A DNA stretch of 64,000 bases from FEB-25 sp963726315 (GTDB taxonomy: Bacteria > Chloroflexota > Anaerolineae > Anaerolineales > UBA4823), in NCBI GenBank assembly GCA_963726315.1, contig CAVSBZ010000004.1:1-64000 (forward strand), read 5' to 3'. Below are positions 63,726 to 64,000 of this stretch, piece after piece. How positions within the stretch are numbered: the first letter of the stretch is position 1; each line of letters opens with the position of its first letter. A program made the position numbers and the translations under genes. Under the pieces are notes generated by a model. The model did not search any database. It was not told the DNA's origin and saw only the letters and a program-made list of their open reading frames with translations.

Positions 63726-64000
63726 TTAGGTTAATTCTAGTTTTATATAATCTATTTTCTGGTATTCAGGGTGCCAGGGATCCCCCCGTTCATATACCCC
63801 CATGCCTGCTGAATCTGCCAATCTCAAGTAGTCATCAGCATTCGGGCGTTGCGGATGCTCACCTGGTTCAGCATCCAGAATATCGAGCATGATGCAATCA
63901 TCTGCTACTGGATCGGCGGAGAGGAAGAGACTGTTTGCAGCTATATTCCCAAAGGATACCCATCGAGCAGGGGGATCGTTATTAGTGCAACAACCATAGG
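63726..64000 (-). CDS. DUF362-like protein, C-terminal fragment (cut by the window end)
   Basis: The last 90 codons of a minus-strand gene whose start lies beyond the window, ending in TAA at 63726-63728. It reads NIAANSLFLSADPVADDCIMLDILDAEPG, DDYLRLADSAGMGVYERGDPW and YIKLELT. The LFLSADPVADDC and YLRLAD...GVY segments match the C-terminal part of DUF362 proteins, which carry a metal- or cluster-binding region elsewhere. It ends 17 bases before the acyltransferase gene, so the two may be in one operon. Function is unknown. Confidence 0.7.
   Translation of the reverse strand, partial: YGCCTNNDPPARWVSFGNIAANSLFLSADPVADDCIMLDILDAEPGEHPQRPNADDYLRLADSAGMGVYERGDPWHPEYQKIDYIKLELT

Noticed and set aside
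1..64000. CRISPR arrays, tRNA or rRNA genes, prophage and intact transposase genes
   Set aside because: None was seen: no regularly spaced identical repeats outside the coding Thr/Pro tract, no cloverleaf-like segments with conserved arms, and no transposase, integrase or phage structural motifs.

Overview
The window reads as a piece of a Chloroflexota genome, probably of the class Anaerolineae. This is inferred from protein style, not from a marker gene: very long secreted proteins built from DUF11, SdrD-B-like, PPC, DUF4082 and DNRLRE modules, long Thr/Pro-rich linkers of the TATNTPTPT type, and a short Y-L-P-L/I-hydrophobic motif in three secreted proteins. No rRNA, tRNA, CRISPR array, phage or intact insertion sequence was seen.

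Layout. 0-4.4 kb: one large secreted repeat protein. 5.0-7.8 kb: larE-larB-larC, the nickel-pincer cofactor pathway, without its usual client larA. 7.8-12 kb: gene-poor DNA with small proteins (hotdog thioesterase, Cys-rich protein, DUF6483-like protein, PilZ protein) and two families of diverged intergenic repeats. 12-62.5 kb: a very large surface-polysaccharide locus. It holds an initiating sugar-phosphate transferase, a heptose module (hddA, gmhA fused to GAF, gmhB), an ABC exporter (wzm/wzt), a dTDP-3-amino-3,6-dideoxyhexose module (fdtA/fdtB and an acyltransferase), about ten glycosyltransferases, a CDP-paratose-2-epimerase-like gene, two Wzy/ligase-like membrane proteins, a Wzz/tyrosine kinase, and several secreted proteins (polysaccharide deacetylase, beta-propellers, a DNRLRE protein). 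51.5-62.5 kb also carries an acyl carrier protein, a NadE-like amide synthetase, an AsnB-like amidotransferase and an AMP-forming acyl ligase, which may together build an acyl or amide decoration. A PadR regulator and its membrane partner lie among them. The window ends in an acyltransferase-3 gene and a truncated DUF362-like gene.

How the genes would work together: sugar nucleotides are made (heptose, 3-amino-dideoxyhexose, paratose/tyvelose type), a lipid-linked glycan is started by the WbaP-like transferase and extended by the GT2/GT4 enzymes, decorated by acyltransferases and perhaps by the ACP module, and exported either by Wzm/Wzt or through a Wzy/Wzz route whose flippase is not in the window.

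Quality warning: ten otherwise normal genes are broken by one single-base frameshift or one in-frame stop each, spread about evenly over the window (around 6.1, 18.4, 27.8, 33.2, 37.7, 39.9, 46.1, 54.1, 60.2 and 62.2 kb). Both halves of each remain family-like. Sequencing or assembly error is the simplest explanation; true gene decay cannot be excluded. These genes are listed as paired fragments, and the exact break positions are given.
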